This document shows, one piece after another, positions 62,897 to 64,000 of a stretch of 64,000 nt of DNA. The notes under the pieces are model-generated. The model was given only the letters and a program-made list of their open reading frames with translations. It did no database searches and was not told where the DNA came from. The position numbers and the translations under genes are program-made. The DNA is from Paraescarpia echinospica. Lineage: Eukaryota; Annelida; Polychaeta; Sabellida; Siboglinidae. The stretch covers positions 12,887,810 to 12,951,809 of the forward strand of contig CM034534.1 of assembly GCA_020002185.1 (NCBI GenBank). Reading direction: 5' to 3'. Each line of letters opens with the position of its first letter. Position 1 is the first letter of the stretch.

Positions 62897-64000
62897 TGGG
62901 TCATTCCATGTCAAATCAATCACTCAAAACATTGCCCGACTCCAATTTTGATGAAATTTAGCACAGTTGTTGGCTCACATGAGAATATCAAAGTAAAACA
63001 AAATATGAAATGTAGGTCAAGTTATATTGAAGATCTTGGTCACTGAACTTTGACCTGATTCACATACCTACCATTACATTGATGCCAATAACTCTGCTGT
63101 TAATAAAGGTAGAAAGGAAGTAATACATCATTGGAAAGACACTAAACAGGCACACATAGGTATAAAATAAAATAAAAAATGTCATGTAAATAAACATAAC
63201 ATAGTTTTCATAATTTGACCTTTGACCTCAGATACCCGAAAAATGTATCCTCCGATTTTTGTGCAGTATCCTATACTATTGCAGAAGAGTTCCTGAAAAT
63301 ATTAGTGTGGGCAAATAATAATGTTCAGAGATACATTAAACTGAATACACCTGGGTGACTTACCTTTGATCTATACAACAGTGGATGCAACATTGAATTT
63401 CATTAGTTCACCTTTTTCAGATCACTTAAGGTGGCTGCATCTGCTATTGTATGCTTCTTTTGAATTAATCATTTCTAATATAAGTTTTGAAGATAAGCTA
63501 ACCATTTTTCTTAGAGTTTCAATCAGATACTAAACAATACTCCAGACCAAAAATAATCTATTTTTATGTTGTTTAGATATATTTAAATGTGTTTAAAGAC
63601 AATTTAAAAATATGTCAAAAATCACCTTAATGTGGCATTTTATTTCATTTTGAGAAACTCCCCAAAAGAAAAATTTGTATGGTTGTAAGTACAAACATGT
63701 TATTGACATTCCAATGGTTTTTTGTAAACAAATGCATATTAAGTTTGATACGGCTTCATAAACATTTTGCTACAATGTTGAAAGACAGCAAAAATCCGTA
63801 CTGCATTTTTGGCACGACCCCTTCACCAAACATAAAATCATCCCGTGCAATTTTGGGTAAACACAAGTCGAGTTCTTATGCCAAGTTATGGCTTTGTAAA
63901 TATTGTAGTTTTATAAAAAAGTTACATTAAGTAATACTTCCTGGTTGTTACCAATAATACAACTTTCACCAGATGCTTGTTTTTTGCTTAGAAATGTGAC
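62897..64000. other. AT-rich DNA, possibly a DNA-transposon end at 62897
   Basis: Begins TGGGTCATTCCATGTCAAAT directly at the LINE break. Its partner end is not in the window. Frame 63679-63930 shows no known family. Repeated 'tttgacct' words at 63045-63060 and 63220-63235. Confidence 0.35.

Overview
The window is metazoan nuclear DNA. It has spliced genes with GT-AG introns, long AT-rich intergenic DNA, many microsatellites, and remnants of many eukaryotic transposon classes (non-LTR, Ty3/gypsy-like, Penelope-like, Polinton/Maverick, hAT). There are no bacterial operons, CRISPR arrays or ribosome-binding sites. The element mix and gene set suggest an invertebrate, probably marine (lancelet, hemichordate, echinoderm or lophotrochozoan). 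I cannot name the phylum from the sequence alone. Two scaffold gaps of exactly 1000 N lie at 2637-3636 and 60225-61224.

Host genes. The left end (about 1190-6876, minus strand) carries the 5' half of a delta-1-pyrroline-5-carboxylate synthase gene (ALDH18A1/P5CS). Four exons of the glutamate-5-kinase domain have consistent splice phases. One short exon is probably lost in the first N gap and the rest lies left of the window. At 29546-31431 (plus) is an apparently intact two-exon GT31 (beta-1,3-galactosyltransferase-like) gene of 428 codons. Between 50782 and 55257 are exons of a cysteine-rich protein (phase 1-1 exons of about 90-102 bp), duplicated directly and in inverted orientation. A BED zinc-finger exon sits at about 61594-61870 (minus).

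Mobile DNA. Non-LTR remnants lie at 5130-5517, 7165-8010, 17925-18640, 19410-21090, 23813-26800, 31800-33230, 44440-45428, 55912-57612, 58015-59870 and 62113-62896. One family ends in short TTTAACAAGA repeats and has at least five copies, several inserted into other elements. A Penelope-like element (16505-17560) carries a GIY-YIG domain and a hammerhead-ribozyme-like fold. A decayed gypsy element fills 35060-39800 (minus); a second copy (45430-46789, plus) is cut inside gag by a Polinton fragment. A non-autonomous hAT element with an 8-bp target duplication sits inside a LINE at 58542-59350.

Most interesting region: 46790-57943. A broken Polinton/Maverick (46790-50544) keeps capsid, integrase and packaging-ATPase remnants and, next to its inferred right terminus, a NADAR (YbiA-like, ADP-ribose-processing fold) gene that is open except for two in-frame TAG codons. 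It abuts duplicated introns and exons of the cysteine-rich gene, followed by an inverted repeat with arms of about 1.5-1.7 kb and a 0.68-kb spacer; one arm is split by a LINE. The two arms carry the same exon decayed in different ways.
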